A program made the position numbers and the translations under genes. Positions 7,396 through 16,711 of a stretch of DNA of 64,000 bases are shown piece by piece; the first letter of the stretch is position 1; each line of letters begins with the position of its first letter. The notes under the pieces are model-generated. The model did not search any database. It worked only from the letters and a program-made list of their open reading frames with translations, and was not told where the DNA came from. Source of the stretch: Paenibacillus sp. Root444D2 (GTDB lineage Bacteria > Bacillota > Bacilli > Paenibacillales > NBRC-103111); NCBI RefSeq assembly GCF_001426375.1, contig NZ_LMEO01000015.1, positions 16,324 through 80,323 on the forward strand, given 5' to 3'.

Positions 7396-8368
7396 CAAGG
7401 TGTGGCATTAAGATTCTATTCTGTACAGAATCCGCTTCACCGTTTAACCGTTTAATTAACAAATCACCAATCGTTTCCCCAAGCTCCTGAGGATTTTGCA
7501 TTATGACAGATAGATTATGATGAAACAAAGAAGAAAATTCTAGATTGCCGAATGAAACCACTTCGATGCTTTCCAGCGGTATACCCAATTCTTGCAAACC
7601 CAAATAAACACCGAAAGTCATTTCGTTATTTGCTGAAAAAATAGCAGTTGGGCGATCAGGTAATTGGCTGAAGTACCGAATAGCTTCAATACCCGATTCT
7701 CTGGTGTAATCACCTTCAAACATGAATTCATTCGTTGGCGTAATCCCCGCTTCTTCCAACCCAATAATCGCGCCTTGCCTTCTTTCCCTTGCGGTACTAA
7801 TCGTTTTTGGACCATTAATAATACCTATTCGCGTATGCTTTTTCTCCAGTAAATGCTCAATTGCAGACTTAGAGGCGTAAATATTGTCTTCTGTTACTGT
7901 ATCCAGTTTTAAATTGGAAAAACGACGGTCAGCCAAAATGACATGTATGCCTGAATCACTGATTGCCTGAATTTGATCCCTGTTCTCACCGGTACCAGCA
8001 AGAATGAGAGCCTCAACTCTTTTTTCCGTCAGAAATTCGAGAGCTTCCCTTTCTTTCTCAGGATTCTCTTCGGTGTCGATAAAGAGTAGATGATAGCCTA
8101 GTTGGAAACAGCGATGCTGAATCGTACGGGCAATTTTCATAAAATAAGGATTCGCCATATCAGGCAGAACAATCCCCACACTGCGTGATTTTTCTTGTTT
8201 TAAGCTTCTGGCTATCGCATTTGGTTGGTAGTTAAATTTGCGGATGACTTCCAACACCTGCTGCTTGATATCCTCACTCACATAACCGGAATTGTTCATA
8301 ACACGCGAAATCGTTGCTGTGGACACCCCTGCTTCTTTAGCTACATCCTTGATTGTCATTTTGACCAA
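7382..8368 (-). CDS. LacI-family transcriptional regulator
   Basis: A 328-residue repressor of usual length. The N-terminal helix-turn-helix (TIKDVAKEAGVSTATISRVMN) includes the hinge-preceding stretch PNAIARSL. The ligand-binding domain follows from about residue 62 (SVGIVLPDMANPYFMKIARTI), with the typical ADRRF and FSANNEMTFGVYLGLQELGIP motifs. It probably binds a sugar or sugar phosphate and regulates part of the neighbouring uptake island. Candidate operators are the palindromic sites at 30469-30494 and 32009-32022, but this is inference. The start may be the TTG at 8368 (AAAGGATG upstream) or the ATG three codons later. Transcription ends at the hairpin 7256-7296. Confidence 0.9.
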   Translation of the reverse strand: MVKMTIKDVAKEAGVSTATISRVMNNSGYVSEDIKQQVLEVIRKFNYQPNAIARSLKQEKSRSVGIVLPDMANPYFMKIARTIQHRCFQLGYHLLFIDTEENPEKEREALEFLTEKRVEALILAGTGENRDQIQAISDSGIHVILADRRFSNLKLDTVTEDNIYASKSAIEHLLEKKHTRIGIINGPKTISTARERRQGAIIGLEEAGITPTNEFMFEGDYTRESGIEAIRYFSQLPDRPTAIFSANNEMTFGVYLGLQELGIPLESIEVVSFGNLEFSSLFHHNLSVIMQNPQELGETIGDLLIKRLNGEADSVQNRILMPHLVPSK

Positions 8369-8495
8369 GAGGATCCATCCTTTACATCAGAGTCATCGAG
8401 TCGATTCTCCATGTTAACGTTACCACATTAATACTATCTGGAGAATTTCGTTTCGTCAATAAATGAAGACTAGGAACCCTTAGGTTTTCGGCGGA

Positions 8496-8817
8496 TCAAT
8501 TACGGTTTTCAATCAACTTGGCTGTTCTTAACAACCTTTGCACCAGAACAGCCGTTTCTGCTCTTGTAATGTTATTCTGCGGCTGCAAGCCTGCATACGA
8601 TCCGTCGACAATCCCATGTTGAACTTATGCAGAAACCGCTTGTTTAGCCCATGGAGCAACCGACGCGCCATCTATGAATTTAGACAGAATGGACTCCACA
8701 TCTGAGGCCTAACAACAGTTTCCATGCCTGTAAACGTCCTACGGAAATGAAGGAAGAGAGCAGCAGCAATAAGGCCGTACTTAAAATAAAAACCGATTTC
8801 AAGCGAAATGCATACAA
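8496..8817 (-). pseudogene. S-layer-homology protein remnant
   Basis: Two pieces of one lost gene. From a TTG at 8817 a signal-peptide-like stretch is read (FRLKSVFILSTALLLLLSSF), running to a stop at 8680. In another frame, from about 8708 to 8496, an SLH domain is seen (SILSKFIDGASVAPWAKQAV, then GIVDGSYAG and NNITRAETAVLVQRLL), interrupted by one in-frame TAA. The middle of the gene is missing. SLH domains anchor surface proteins to the secondary wall polymer. The remnant fills most of the 650-base gap between lacI and the next gene; the rest shows nothing gene-like. Confidence 0.65.
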
Positions 8818-8951
8818 TGACCCCTTTCTAAATTTGATGTTCTAAACTAAGTATAAAGGTTGTGAAATACGCAAATAAGGAGAAAAAATTTGGCGTGGTG
8901 GATTTTCTTTTGATCGATGAATGACCTTAACTTACATAGTGTGGTTAAAAA

Positions 8952-8992
8952 AACAACAAGCGAGGCCGCAAGCAGCGCCTCACTTGTTGTTT
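8952..8992 (-). terminator. Terminator of the RbsABC-type transporter operon
   Basis: AACAACAAG (8952-8960) with a GAGGC extension pairs with GCCTC and CTTGTTGTT (to 8991). On the minus strand it ends in a run of seven T. It lies 27 bases past the binding-protein stop. Confidence 0.75.
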
Positions 8993-9018
8993 AGTATCTC
9001 AGCAATAATTATTTGTTC

Positions 9019-10056
9019 TTATTTACCGCCAAATTGTTTATAAACGTCTGCCGCATTTTCTTTCGTAACTTCCAAAGTATCCAACGTGATGGACTTTTCG
9101 ACTTTCTCACCGTTTTCCAAAATTTTAATAGCGTTATCTATAGCGTCTTTACCGCCTGTTGGGTAGACATAAGTTGCCGTTAGCCTGCCTTCCATAACGG
9201 CTTTAATCCCTCCGTCCGGAGTAGGCAGCGCATCGATCCCGATGAATTTCATTTCTGTTTCACGTTTAGCATTTTTAGCAGCAATGAAGGCTCCTTCAGC
9301 CGCTGGATCGTTATGACCGTAGACGATATCGATTTTTTTGTTTGCTTGGAGAATGGATTCCATGACTGTGATGGATTTATCTTTTAACCAATCGCCATTT
9401 TGGGAAGCAATGACTTTGACATTCGGATTACTCTTAATTCCTTCCATGAAGCCGTCATGGCGTTCCTGTTGAGGCGTCGCACCTTCAAGCCCTTTAACTT
9501 CAACAACATTACCGCCTTTGTCGCCGAGAATCTTCGCAACGTACTCCCCTGCTTTTTTACCGATCAGCTTATTATTGCCGCCGATATACATGGTATAAGC
9601 GTCGCCTTCCACTTTTCTATCCAAGACGATAACCGGAATGCCTGCATCGTACGCTTTTTTCACAACGGCTGTAAGCGGCTTTGCTTCATTCGGGGAAATA
9701 ATAAGCAAATCAATTTTTTGTTGAATAAAATTCTCGACATCGGCAATTTGCTTGCTGTTATCTTGTGCTGCATCGGCATACACGACTTTTAATTCCGGAT
9801 GTTTGGCAGCTGCTGCAGCAATCTGATCATTCATAGCCACGCGCCAAGGCTCGCCTAAATTCGCTTGCGACATCCCGATCAGGTAGCTTGATTTCTTCTT
9901 AGGCACTTCCGACGCCTTCGCAGCTGTATCCGCAGTTGTTGGAGCAGGCGTTGTTTTACTGGAAGTCGTCGTTGAACCGCTGCCGCAAGCACTTAAGGAA
10001 ATTAACACCATTACCAATAGGAAAGACACGATCAGGTTATTCTTTTTCATGAACAT
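9019..10056 (-). CDS. Sugar ABC transporter substrate-binding lipoprotein (RbsB-like)
   Basis: A 345-residue protein with a lipoprotein signal (lipobox LSAC, Cys24) and a low-complexity Ser/Thr linker. The periplasmic-binding-protein type 1 domain (Peripla_BP_4 class) begins at about residue 58 (YLIGMSQANLGEPWRVAMN), with LLIISPNEAKPL, IPVIVLDRKV and YGHNDPAAEGAF. Ligands of this family are monosaccharides, often pentoses or hexoses in furanose or pyranose form. It is the last gene of the transporter unit ATPase-permease-binding protein. The sensor-associated protein at 12758-13717 is a close paralogue, sharing long identical stretches such as LIISPNEAKPLT. Start ATG at 10056 or two codons later. 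Confidence 0.9.
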   Translation of the reverse strand: MFMKKNNLIVSFLLVMVLISLSACGSGSTTTSSKTTPAPTTADTAAKASEVPKKKSSYLIGMSQANLGEPWRVAMNDQIAAAAAKHPELKVVYADAAQDNSKQIADVENFIQQKIDLLIISPNEAKPLTAVVKKAYDAGIPVIVLDRKVEGDAYTMYIGGNNKLIGKKAGEYVAKILGDKGGNVVEVKGLEGATPQQERHDGFMEGIKSNPNVKVIASQNGDWLKDKSITVMESILQANKKIDIVYGHNDPAAEGAFIAAKNAKRETEMKFIGIDALPTPDGGIKAVMEGRLTATYVYPTGGKDAIDNAIKILENGEKVEKSITLDTLEVTKENAADVYKQFGGK

Positions 10057-10074
10057 AACACCCTCTCAAATTTG

Positions 10075-11091
10075 TTATTTTTTTCTTTGCAGCACGACGG
10101 CTGCAATAATGATTAAACCTTTGACAACCATCTGCAAGTTATTATTCACGTTCAATAATCCAAGCATATTATCGAGCACGCCCAAGATTAGAGCCCCGAT
10201 GACTGTTCCAGGAATCGTTCCGATCCCTCCAGATAAGCTGGTTCCTCCGATTGCGACTGCCGCAATTGCGTTCAATTCATAGCCAATACCGTCATTCGGG
10301 CTGCCTTGGTTCAACTGAGCAGCGTGAATGAGACCGGCTACTGCCGAAAGGACGCCGCAAATCGTAAATACGGCGATCTTAACTCGATCCACACGAATGC
10401 CGGATAAACGGCTTGCTGTTGGATTTCCGCCGATCGCATACACATATCTTCCAAATCGTGTATACCGCAGAAGTACGGTAAATAGAACGCTAATCATAAC
10501 AAAACAGATGGCTGGAACTGGAATGCCCCATACACGTTCACTCAAAACCGAATAGGCAACTGGCGCTAAATTTGCTTCTTTGCCATACGAAATCGGAATG
10601 CCGATACCTCCTGACCAGAAACGGGCTATCCCTCTCGCAATGCTCATCGCAGCCAACGTGACGATGAACGATTGGATGGATAATTTCGTGCTTATCGCAC
10701 CGTTAAACATTCCGATCAGGGCGCCAATGATCATAACGATGAGCACCGTGCTTAAAGTTCCCAAATCCTTATGCATCATAAGATCTGCGGCTACCGTAGC
10801 CGTAAGACCCAATATGGCGCCGACGGACAAATCGATTCCTGCCACAAGAATGACCAGGGTCATACCTACGGCAATAATGCCATTTTCCGAAATCGAGCGG
10901 ATCACATTGGCCAGATTGGATGGGTTCAAAAATAAATATTCCCCGTCCCTAACGCATAAAACGGTCGCGAGCAGAACGATGGCAACCAAACCGAAAACGC
11001 TTTGGAACCTCTTAATCACCTGAAACGACGTTTTACGGTTCCACCGGATATCCTTCTCTAGGTTTTTGTTGTTCAATTTTTGCAAAGACAT
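10075..11091 (-). CDS. Sugar ABC transporter permease (RbsC-like)
   Basis: A 338-residue membrane protein of the branched-chain/ribose permease family, with about nine hydrophobic segments. Family hallmarks are GIIAVGMTLVILVAGIDLSVG near residues 70-90 and AIAAVAIGGTSLSGGIGTIPGT near 275-295. It forms the membrane channel for the CUT2-class importer made with the ATPase at 11098-12624 and the binding protein at 9019-10056. The genes are 6 and 18 bases apart, a single operon. Substrate is probably a monosaccharide. Confidence 0.92.
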   Translation of the reverse strand: MSLQKLNNKNLEKDIRWNRKTSFQVIKRFQSVFGLVAIVLLATVLCVRDGEYLFLNPSNLANVIRSISENGIIAVGMTLVILVAGIDLSVGAILGLTATVAADLMMHKDLGTLSTVLIVMIIGALIGMFNGAISTKLSIQSFIVTLAAMSIARGIARFWSGGIGIPISYGKEANLAPVAYSVLSERVWGIPVPAICFVMISVLFTVLLRYTRFGRYVYAIGGNPTASRLSGIRVDRVKIAVFTICGVLSAVAGLIHAAQLNQGSPNDGIGYELNAIAAVAIGGTSLSGGIGTIPGTVIGALILGVLDNMLGLLNVNNNLQMVVKGLIIIAAVVLQRKK

Positions 11092-11097
11092 GCCGGT

Positions 11098-12624
11098 TTA
11101 CTCTCCTTCCCTCAAAGTCGCTGCGGCTAACAATTTTTCTTGTGTTGCTTCCGAATTGCTAAATTCACCTGTAACCCTGCCCTCGCAAATCGTAATCATT
11201 CGATCACACATCCCAATCAATTCAGGAAGCTCAGACGACACCATGATAATGCTTTTACCTTCGTCCGCAAGCTTATGAATGAGCTGGTAAATTTCAGCTT
11301 TGGCTCCCACATCGATTCCCCTTGTCGGTTCATCCAGAAGCAATATATCGGGATTGATCATCATCCAGCGCGCAAGAACTACTTTTTGTTGATTGCCTCC
11401 GCTTAAATTCCCTACATGCATCATCGTGTTTTCCGCTTTGATCTTTAAATTGTCCATTTGAATTTGGCAAAGTGCTTCTTCATCTCCAAATCGGAGCATA
11501 AACCAACGGCTGAGCTGCTTAAGCAGCGGTAGCGTCATATTTTCGCCAATCGGACGTCCAAGAACTAACCCCTGCCCTTTGCGATCCTCCGTGACAAAAG
11601 ACATTCGATAGCCGATGGCCTCTTGAGGACTTCGGATTTGAATCTCTTCGCCCTTCAATAGAATGCGTCCTTCCGTTTGCTCAGGAAACATGCCGAACAA
11701 GCACTCCAATATTTCCGTTCTTCCTGATCCCATTAACCCAGCTATTCCAAGCACCTCTCCTTGGTGAAGCTTAAAGGAAATGTTAGTTAACCTTTTCTTT
11801 GCGCTTCCCGCAGGAGGCTGAAATGCCAATTGATCTACTGACAGCATCTCCTTGCCTTGCTTCATTCTGCGGCTTGGATACAAATCGGATACGGAACGTC
11901 CCACCATCATCTGAATCAATTCGTCTTTCGTAACATCACTAGTTTTGACGGTTGCGATATATTCGCCATCCCTCATGACTGTAATGCGATGCGTAAGCTC
12001 GAAAATTTCTTCCATGCGGTGGGAAATGTAAATAATGGAGACCCCTTCCGCTGAGAGCCTTCGGATCACTTGAAATAATTTCTGGGTTTCGGCTTCACTA
12101 AGCGCAGAAGTTGGCTCGTCCATGATTAAGATGCGGGCGTTAAGAGATAATGCTTTAGCAATCTCAATTAATTGTTGCTCGCCCAAACGAAGCTCTTTGA
12201 TTCGGGCCGTCGGCTTTATATCTAAATCGAGCGCCTCCAAGTATGGCATTATCTCTCGATTCATTTTTGGAAAATCAACGAAACCCATCTTCGTCCGCGG
12301 TTCTCTACCGAGGAAAATATTTTCGGCTACCGTCAACTCAGGTACAAGCTGCAGCTCCTGGTGGATTTTGGCGATGCCTAAATTTCTCGCATCTACAGGA
12401 GAATGGATGACGATTTTCCTATCCTCCAGATAAATATCCCCTTCATAAGTCCCTACCGCCCCTTGCAAAATATTCATGAGCGTCGATTTGCCCGCACCGT
12501 TTTCACCCATGAGTGCAAGCACTTCGCCTTTTTTCAGCTCTAAGTTGACCCCCTTGAGCGCTTGTACATTCGAAAATGATTTACGAATCTGATCCAAACG
12601 AAGTAATGTCCTGTGTTCTTCCAT
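11098..12624 (-). CDS. Sugar ABC transporter ATP-binding protein with two nucleotide-binding domains (RbsA-like)
   Basis: A 508-residue protein with two fused ABC domains, as in RbsA/XylG/AraG. Domain 1 has Walker A GENGAGKST near residue 40, signature LGEQQLIEIAKAL and Walker B ILIMDEPTSAL. Domain 2 has a variant Walker A GLMGSGRTE, signature LSGGNQQKVVLARW and Walker B DILLLDEPTRGIDVG. The degenerate second Walker A is usual for the family. It energises the CUT2 importer. It is the first gene of the transporter unit, preceded by AGGAGGTG and by a candidate promoter at 12655. Confidence 0.93.
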   Translation of the reverse strand: MEEHRTLLRLDQIRKSFSNVQALKGVNLELKKGEVLALMGENGAGKSTLMNILQGAVGTYEGDIYLEDRKIVIHSPVDARNLGIAKIHQELQLVPELTVAENIFLGREPRTKMGFVDFPKMNREIMPYLEALDLDIKPTARIKELRLGEQQLIEIAKALSLNARILIMDEPTSALSEAETQKLFQVIRRLSAEGVSIIYISHRMEEIFELTHRITVMRDGEYIATVKTSDVTKDELIQMMVGRSVSDLYPSRRMKQGKEMLSVDQLAFQPPAGSAKKRLTNISFKLHQGEVLGIAGLMGSGRTEILECLFGMFPEQTEGRILLKGEEIQIRSPQEAIGYRMSFVTEDRKGQGLVLGRPIGENMTLPLLKQLSRWFMLRFGDEEALCQIQMDNLKIKAENTMMHVGNLSGGNQQKVVLARWMMINPDILLLDEPTRGIDVGAKAEIYQLIHKLADEGKSIIMVSSELPELIGMCDRMITICEGRVTGEFSNSEATQEKLLAAATLREGE

Positions 12625-12654
12625 TGTTTCACCTCCTACTCTTGCCTTAAGCTG

Positions 12655-12660
12655 ATTATA
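12655..12660 (-). promoter_or_regulatory. Candidate -10 box of the RbsABC-type operon
   Basis: TATAAT on the minus strand, 30 bases upstream of the ATPase start. No good -35 box is found 16-18 bases upstream, which fits a promoter that needs an activator such as the neighbouring AraC-type response regulator. Two TTACG half-sites (12684-12688 and 12712-12716) lie just upstream and could be its binding sites. Confidence 0.4.
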
Positions 12661-12726
12661 GGCGGAGAGGGCAATTGAAGTATTTACGAAAAAACGCCAT
12701 TTTTGTTCATTTTACGCAATAAAAAA

Positions 12727-12759
12727 AACAGCTATCCGGATATTTTCCGAATAACTGTT
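12727..12759 (-). terminator. Terminator overlapping the sensor binding-protein stop codon
   Basis: An imperfect hairpin (AACAG...CCGGA with TTCCG...CTGTT) followed on the minus strand by eight T. It overlaps the end of the gene at 12758-13717 and would insulate the sensor operon from the transporter operon. Confidence 0.65.
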
Positions 12760-13717
12760 ATTTGCTGCTTCCATTCGCTTGGACAAACTCATTTATATTT
12801 TCTCCGGTTACCTTGGTGCTGCTGAGTGTAACTCTTTTAGGTATATTAGCTTCATGATTCAGTATTCGCAGAGCTGACTGTATGGACTCTTTCCCTCCTG
12901 TGGGATAAATGAACGTGGCTTGCAGCACCTTTTGCTTTACGAGCTGAAGCCCACCCCATTGGCCTGGCAAACCGTCGATCCCAACAAACTTGGTCTCCTT
13001 CCTGCCTATAGATTCCGCTGCTTTATAGGCCCCTAATGCCATCGGATCATTATGTGCAAAAACCACATCTACTTGCGGCCACTCCAGCAGCTTGTTCTTC
13101 ATCATATCTTCGGATTTATCACGCAGCCAATCGGCAGTGACCGATCCGACTAGGTGTATCTTGGCATTACCCGCAATCGTTTCCCGAAATCCCTCGCTTC
13201 GGTCTATCGCAGGTGTGGAATCAAGAAGGCCTTTGATTTCCAGCACTTCCCCTCCTTTGTCGCCCAGCAGCTGTTCGATGAATTGTCCTGCCATTCGGCC
13301 GATTAAGCGGTTGTCTGCACCGATGAACGTCGTATAATCTGTACTTTCGATTTCACGATCCAATACGATAACCGGGATTTTACGATAAGCCGTTTGGACA
13401 ATAGGCGTAAGCGGCTTCGCTTCGTTAGGCGAAATAATCAATAGATCAATGCCCTGATTCATTAACTTTTCCACATCGCGAATCTGTTTCTGGCTGTTCT
13501 GCGCAGCATCCGTGAAGATAACGCGCACTTCCTTATGCTTGGCGGCTTCCTCCTGAATTTCACGATTCATACTCACTCGCCAAGGTTCTCCCAAATTGGC
13601 TTGGGACACGCCAATCAAGTATTTGACTTCTTCCCCATCATTCTCAGATTGCGAGCAACTAGTTAAGAACAATAACACCACTGCAAGAATGGCTAACCAT
13701 TTGAATGCGTAATTCAC
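12758..13717 (-). CDS. Sensor-associated sugar-binding lipoprotein (paralogue of the transport binding protein)
   Basis: A 319-residue lipoprotein (lipobox LTSC, Cys21) with the same Peripla_BP_4 domain as the transporter's own protein at 9019-10056. Shared stretches include SQANLGEPWRVSMN and LLIISPNEAKPLTP. It lacks the long Ser/Thr linker. It overlaps the response-regulator gene by four bases (ATGA) and is closed by a terminator, so it belongs to the kinase-regulator operon and not to the transporter. This mirrors XylFII of the XylFII-LytS-YesN system known in Clostridium, where a dedicated binding protein presents sugar to the kinase. I infer the same role here. Confidence 0.85.
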   Translation of the reverse strand: MNYAFKWLAILAVVLLFLTSCSQSENDGEEVKYLIGVSQANLGEPWRVSMNREIQEEAAKHKEVRVIFTDAAQNSQKQIRDVEKLMNQGIDLLIISPNEAKPLTPIVQTAYRKIPVIVLDREIESTDYTTFIGADNRLIGRMAGQFIEQLLGDKGGEVLEIKGLLDSTPAIDRSEGFRETIAGNAKIHLVGSVTADWLRDKSEDMMKNKLLEWPQVDVVFAHNDPMALGAYKAAESIGRKETKFVGIDGLPGQWGGLQLVKQKVLQATFIYPTGGKESIQSALRILNHEANIPKRVTLSSTKVTGENINEFVQANGSSK

Positions 13718-14910
13718 TTGATTCCGCCCTTTCGATATTCGATAGGAGATACGCCAAGCACCTTTTTAAAAGCAGTGCTGAAATAATGCTGGCTGCTGTA
13801 CCCGACCTGTTCTGCGATTTCGTATATTTTCAACGTTGGATCGTGGAGCATACGAATAGCCTGTTTAATGCGAATCTGCGTCAGGAAATCAATAAAAGAC
13901 ACACCTATTTCCTGCCTTAACAACCGGCTCAAGTAAGCAGCGCTGATCTTGATAGCGTCAGCTGCTTCTTGCAGTGTAAGATCTTCCCTAACGTAATGAT
14001 CGCGGATATATTTTTGTGCGAGCATCACTATCGGAGTTGCACTGCTTTCTTTCACAGCTTCTTGAATTAACTGTTCATAAGCCAGAGGGACCTCTCTCAC
14101 GCCTGAAATCTCGGCTTTGTAATAAACGACTACCGTGGTTTTAACATAACGCTCCACTGCGGCTGTAATCGTTGCTGAGATATCGCCATAGCTATTTTTT
14201 CCGTCGAACGGCACGATAGCCATGATATTATCTTTACGATCTCGAAATACAGTACTGCAACCCCATTCGCGTACGATATCTTCCACCACATTTTGTACAG
14301 CAAATAAGAGCAGCAGTCGATCCCATTCCTCCGATTTTTCTTGGAATTGCATGTTATCGATTGCCTTGACCAAAATCATCCCGAAAGAAGCCTCTAATGG
14401 CACCTGCAAAAAACCAAGCTGTTCCTTTACTTCGATTTCCGTTAGATGTCCACCGATCCAATCGTTCATAAAGCGTTCTTTTACAAACGGAAGATGCTTG
14501 GTTACCTGCTGTGCAGCCCAATCCATGTATTTCTTCTCCGTAAGCCGTTCCTTGGCTGCCATCAGCACTGTGTTCAATTGCTCCTTCGATACCGGCTTCA
14601 GCAAATAATCAAATACCCCAAGTTTGAGTGCCTGTTGAGCATACACAAATTCATCATGGCCGGTCACCAGAATAATCAATGCATCAGGCAAAAACGATTG
14701 CAGCTTTTCGACAAACGCGAGTCCGCTCATCAAAGGCATGCAAATGTCAACCAACAAAACATCAGGCCTTACCGCTTCTGAGATCTCCAGAGCCTCCATA
14801 CCGTCCTCGGCTTCGCCAACCACTTCCATATCGAGAAATGACCAGTCTATATTTTGCCGTAAACCCTTGCGTATTTTGGGTTCGTCATCGGCGATGATTA
14901 CTTTCCACAT
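13714..14910 (-). CDS. YesN-like response regulator with AraC-type DNA-binding domain
   Basis: A 398-residue protein. The receiver domain covers residues 1-120, with acidic pocket DD (8-9), phosphoacceptor Asp55 (VLLVDICMP) and the conserved Lys in YLLKPVSK. A central region of about 170 residues follows, then an AraC-type double helix-turn-helix at the C-terminus (LTLQEAADAIKISAAYLSRLL and IYEIAEQVGYSSQHYFSTAF). It should activate the neighbouring transporter operon when phosphorylated by the kinase at 14885-16696. It overlaps the kinase gene by 26 bases and the downstream lipoprotein gene by four, so translation is coupled. Confidence 0.93.
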   Translation of the reverse strand: MWKVIIADDEPKIRKGLRQNIDWSFLDMEVVGEAEDGMEALEISEAVRPDVLLVDICMPLMSGLAFVEKLQSFLPDALIILVTGHDEFVYAQQALKLGVFDYLLKPVSKEQLNTVLMAAKERLTEKKYMDWAAQQVTKHLPFVKERFMNDWIGGHLTEIEVKEQLGFLQVPLEASFGMILVKAIDNMQFQEKSEEWDRLLLLFAVQNVVEDIVREWGCSTVFRDRKDNIMAIVPFDGKNSYGDISATITAAVERYVKTTVVVYYKAEISGVREVPLAYEQLIQEAVKESSATPIVMLAQKYIRDHYVREDLTLQEAADAIKISAAYLSRLLRQEIGVSFIDFLTQIRIKQAIRMLHDPTLKIYEIAEQVGYSSQHYFSTAFKKVLGVSPIEYRKGGIK

Positions 14911-16696
14911 CGTTCACTACACTCCTTCTGAGCGGATACCAAACTTCTACTTGGGTGCCTTCCCCGATTGTGCTATTTATCCGAACGCCATAGTTATCTC
15001 CGTAAACGAGCCGGATCCGTTCATGTACGTTAAATAAGCCATATCCTAATGATTCTTTGCCTGCATGCCTGCCAGACAGCACAGCCTGCAATTCCATTAA
15101 TTGCGTGGAGGGAATGCCCGCACCATTATCCGAAACACGTAAACAAAGCTTATCATCGACCTTATGCACCTTGATCTGAATATGCCCTTCTCCGCGCCGT
15201 GCCTTAATGCCGTGATAGATGGCGTTCTCCACTAAAGGCTGCAGAGTCAGCTTGAACACCATTTCCTGGCTGACCTCGGGTTCGACGTAAATTTCATAAT
15301 TAAGCTTATTCTCATAACGTGCTTTTTGGATAAACAAGTAACTTTGGATATGCTCCATTTCCTCACTTACGGGAATCGACTCCCTGCCCTTGCTTAAACC
15401 GATGCGAAACAGATTCGTCAGTGCCATAATCATCACAACTACATCGTCCGCTTTTCGTTCTTGAGCCATCCATTGTATCGTATCCAGCGTGTTGTAAAGA
15501 AAATGCGGTTTGATTTGAGCTTGCAAAATTTTAAGCTCCGCTTCCCGTTTGCTCTTCTGTTCTTCATAAACAAGATCGATTAAATTGCGAATTTCAATAA
15601 TCATGTTATTGAAGCTGCGTCCGAGTTGGCCAATTTCGTCTTGGTTCGCACTCTCGAATTGAACGGACAGATCGCCGGCTTCCGCGCGTTTCATAAGCTT
15701 TCTCAGCTTACCAATCGGTTGAACAATCGAACGGGTAAAAAACAAAGCGGTCACTACAGCCACAATAATGGTCAACCCGCCTAAAACATAAGAAATCTTT
15801 TGAAGCTTTGTCACATCTTTCAACGTTTCATTTAATGAAAAGACACCGACCGTTTTCCATTGGGTGAAGTCGGATAACGTATATATAATTTGATACCGCT
15901 CATTTCGAATGGTTTTGACGATGGATTGTTCATCCGATTGTCGCATCCAAACCGCTCTTACCCGATACACAATTGGATTCTCTGGCGCATAAACAATTTC
16001 TCCTAGAGCATCTAAGATATAGATGAATCCGCTTTTCCCAAGGGTCACGCCACGGATCACACTTTCGATCGTAGCCAGCTTAAAATCGATCAGTACCACT
16101 CCTTGAAAAGCGCCTGTCTCCGGATTTGCAATCGCTTGCACAACAGAAAGCACGTCGTCAGGACTATAACTCACTAACGTCGTAATATTTCTGCCGATCG
16201 GCTTGCTGATAAGCTGTAGTTCGCCAGGGTGTTCCATCGCCTTCTTATACCAGTCTTCGCTTGTCAACGGATCTCTAGAAACACGAAACATTTCATTGCT
16301 AATATCCATGTCGTTCTCATTCACAATAATAATCCCTGCAATTTCTGGATGTATGGATGTTAAACTGCTAAGCAACCTTCTCACTTCAGTTTCGGTAGAT
16401 TGTCTCCGCTCCGATGAAACGCTGGGATTCGTATTTATAAATTGAATCGCATTCGGGTCTAACGAAATTATTTGGATGCTCTGTTTCACGCTTTGCACAT
16501 AAAAATCAACATTTTTCTTCACTTGATCAATCATTTGAGTAGTATGGTTGTTGGCTTCATCTTCAAGCGTTTGGACCGAAACTAAGTTACCGATAATCCC
16601 CAACGTAGCAACAGGGAGCAAAATTAACGTTATAAAATAAAGCAAAAGTTTAAACCGCAATCCTTTTCTTTTAAACAATTGGAACAACCATTTCAA
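14885..16696 (-). CDS. YesM-like sensor histidine kinase
   Basis: A 603-residue membrane kinase. A transmembrane segment at about residues 16-38, an extracellular Cache-like sensor domain (40-300), a second transmembrane segment (302-322), a HAMP domain (323-375), and the His_kinase motif QIKPHFLYNTLD with His398 are visible. A C-terminal HATPase domain has VENAIYHGI and DNGAGIP. It starts with TTG behind AAGGGG. It probably senses sugar together with the lipoprotein at 12758-13717. Its promoter must lie in or upstream of the dehydrogenase remnant that ends 15 bases before it. Confidence 0.92.
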   Translation of the reverse strand: MKWLFQLFKRKGLRFKLLLYFITLILLPVATLGIIGNLVSVQTLEDEANNHTTQMIDQVKKNVDFYVQSVKQSIQIISLDPNAIQFINTNPSVSSERRQSTETEVRRLLSSLTSIHPEIAGIIIVNENDMDISNEMFRVSRDPLTSEDWYKKAMEHPGELQLISKPIGRNITTLVSYSPDDVLSVVQAIANPETGAFQGVVLIDFKLATIESVIRGVTLGKSGFIYILDALGEIVYAPENPIVYRVRAVWMRQSDEQSIVKTIRNERYQIIYTLSDFTQWKTVGVFSLNETLKDVTKLQKISYVLGGLTIIVAVVTALFFTRSIVQPIGKLRKLMKRAEAGDLSVQFESANQDEIGQLGRSFNNMIIEIRNLIDLVYEEQKSKREAELKILQAQIKPHFLYNTLDTIQWMAQERKADDVVVMIMALTNLFRIGLSKGRESIPVSEEMEHIQSYLFIQKARYENKLNYEIYVEPEVSQEMVFKLTLQPLVENAIYHGIKARRGEGHIQIKVHKVDDKLCLRVSDNGAGIPSTQLMELQAVLSGRHAGKESLGYGLFNVHERIRLVYGDNYGVRINSTIGEGTQVEVWYPLRRSVVNDVESNHRR

Positions 16697-16711
16697 ACAA
16701 ACATCCCCTTT

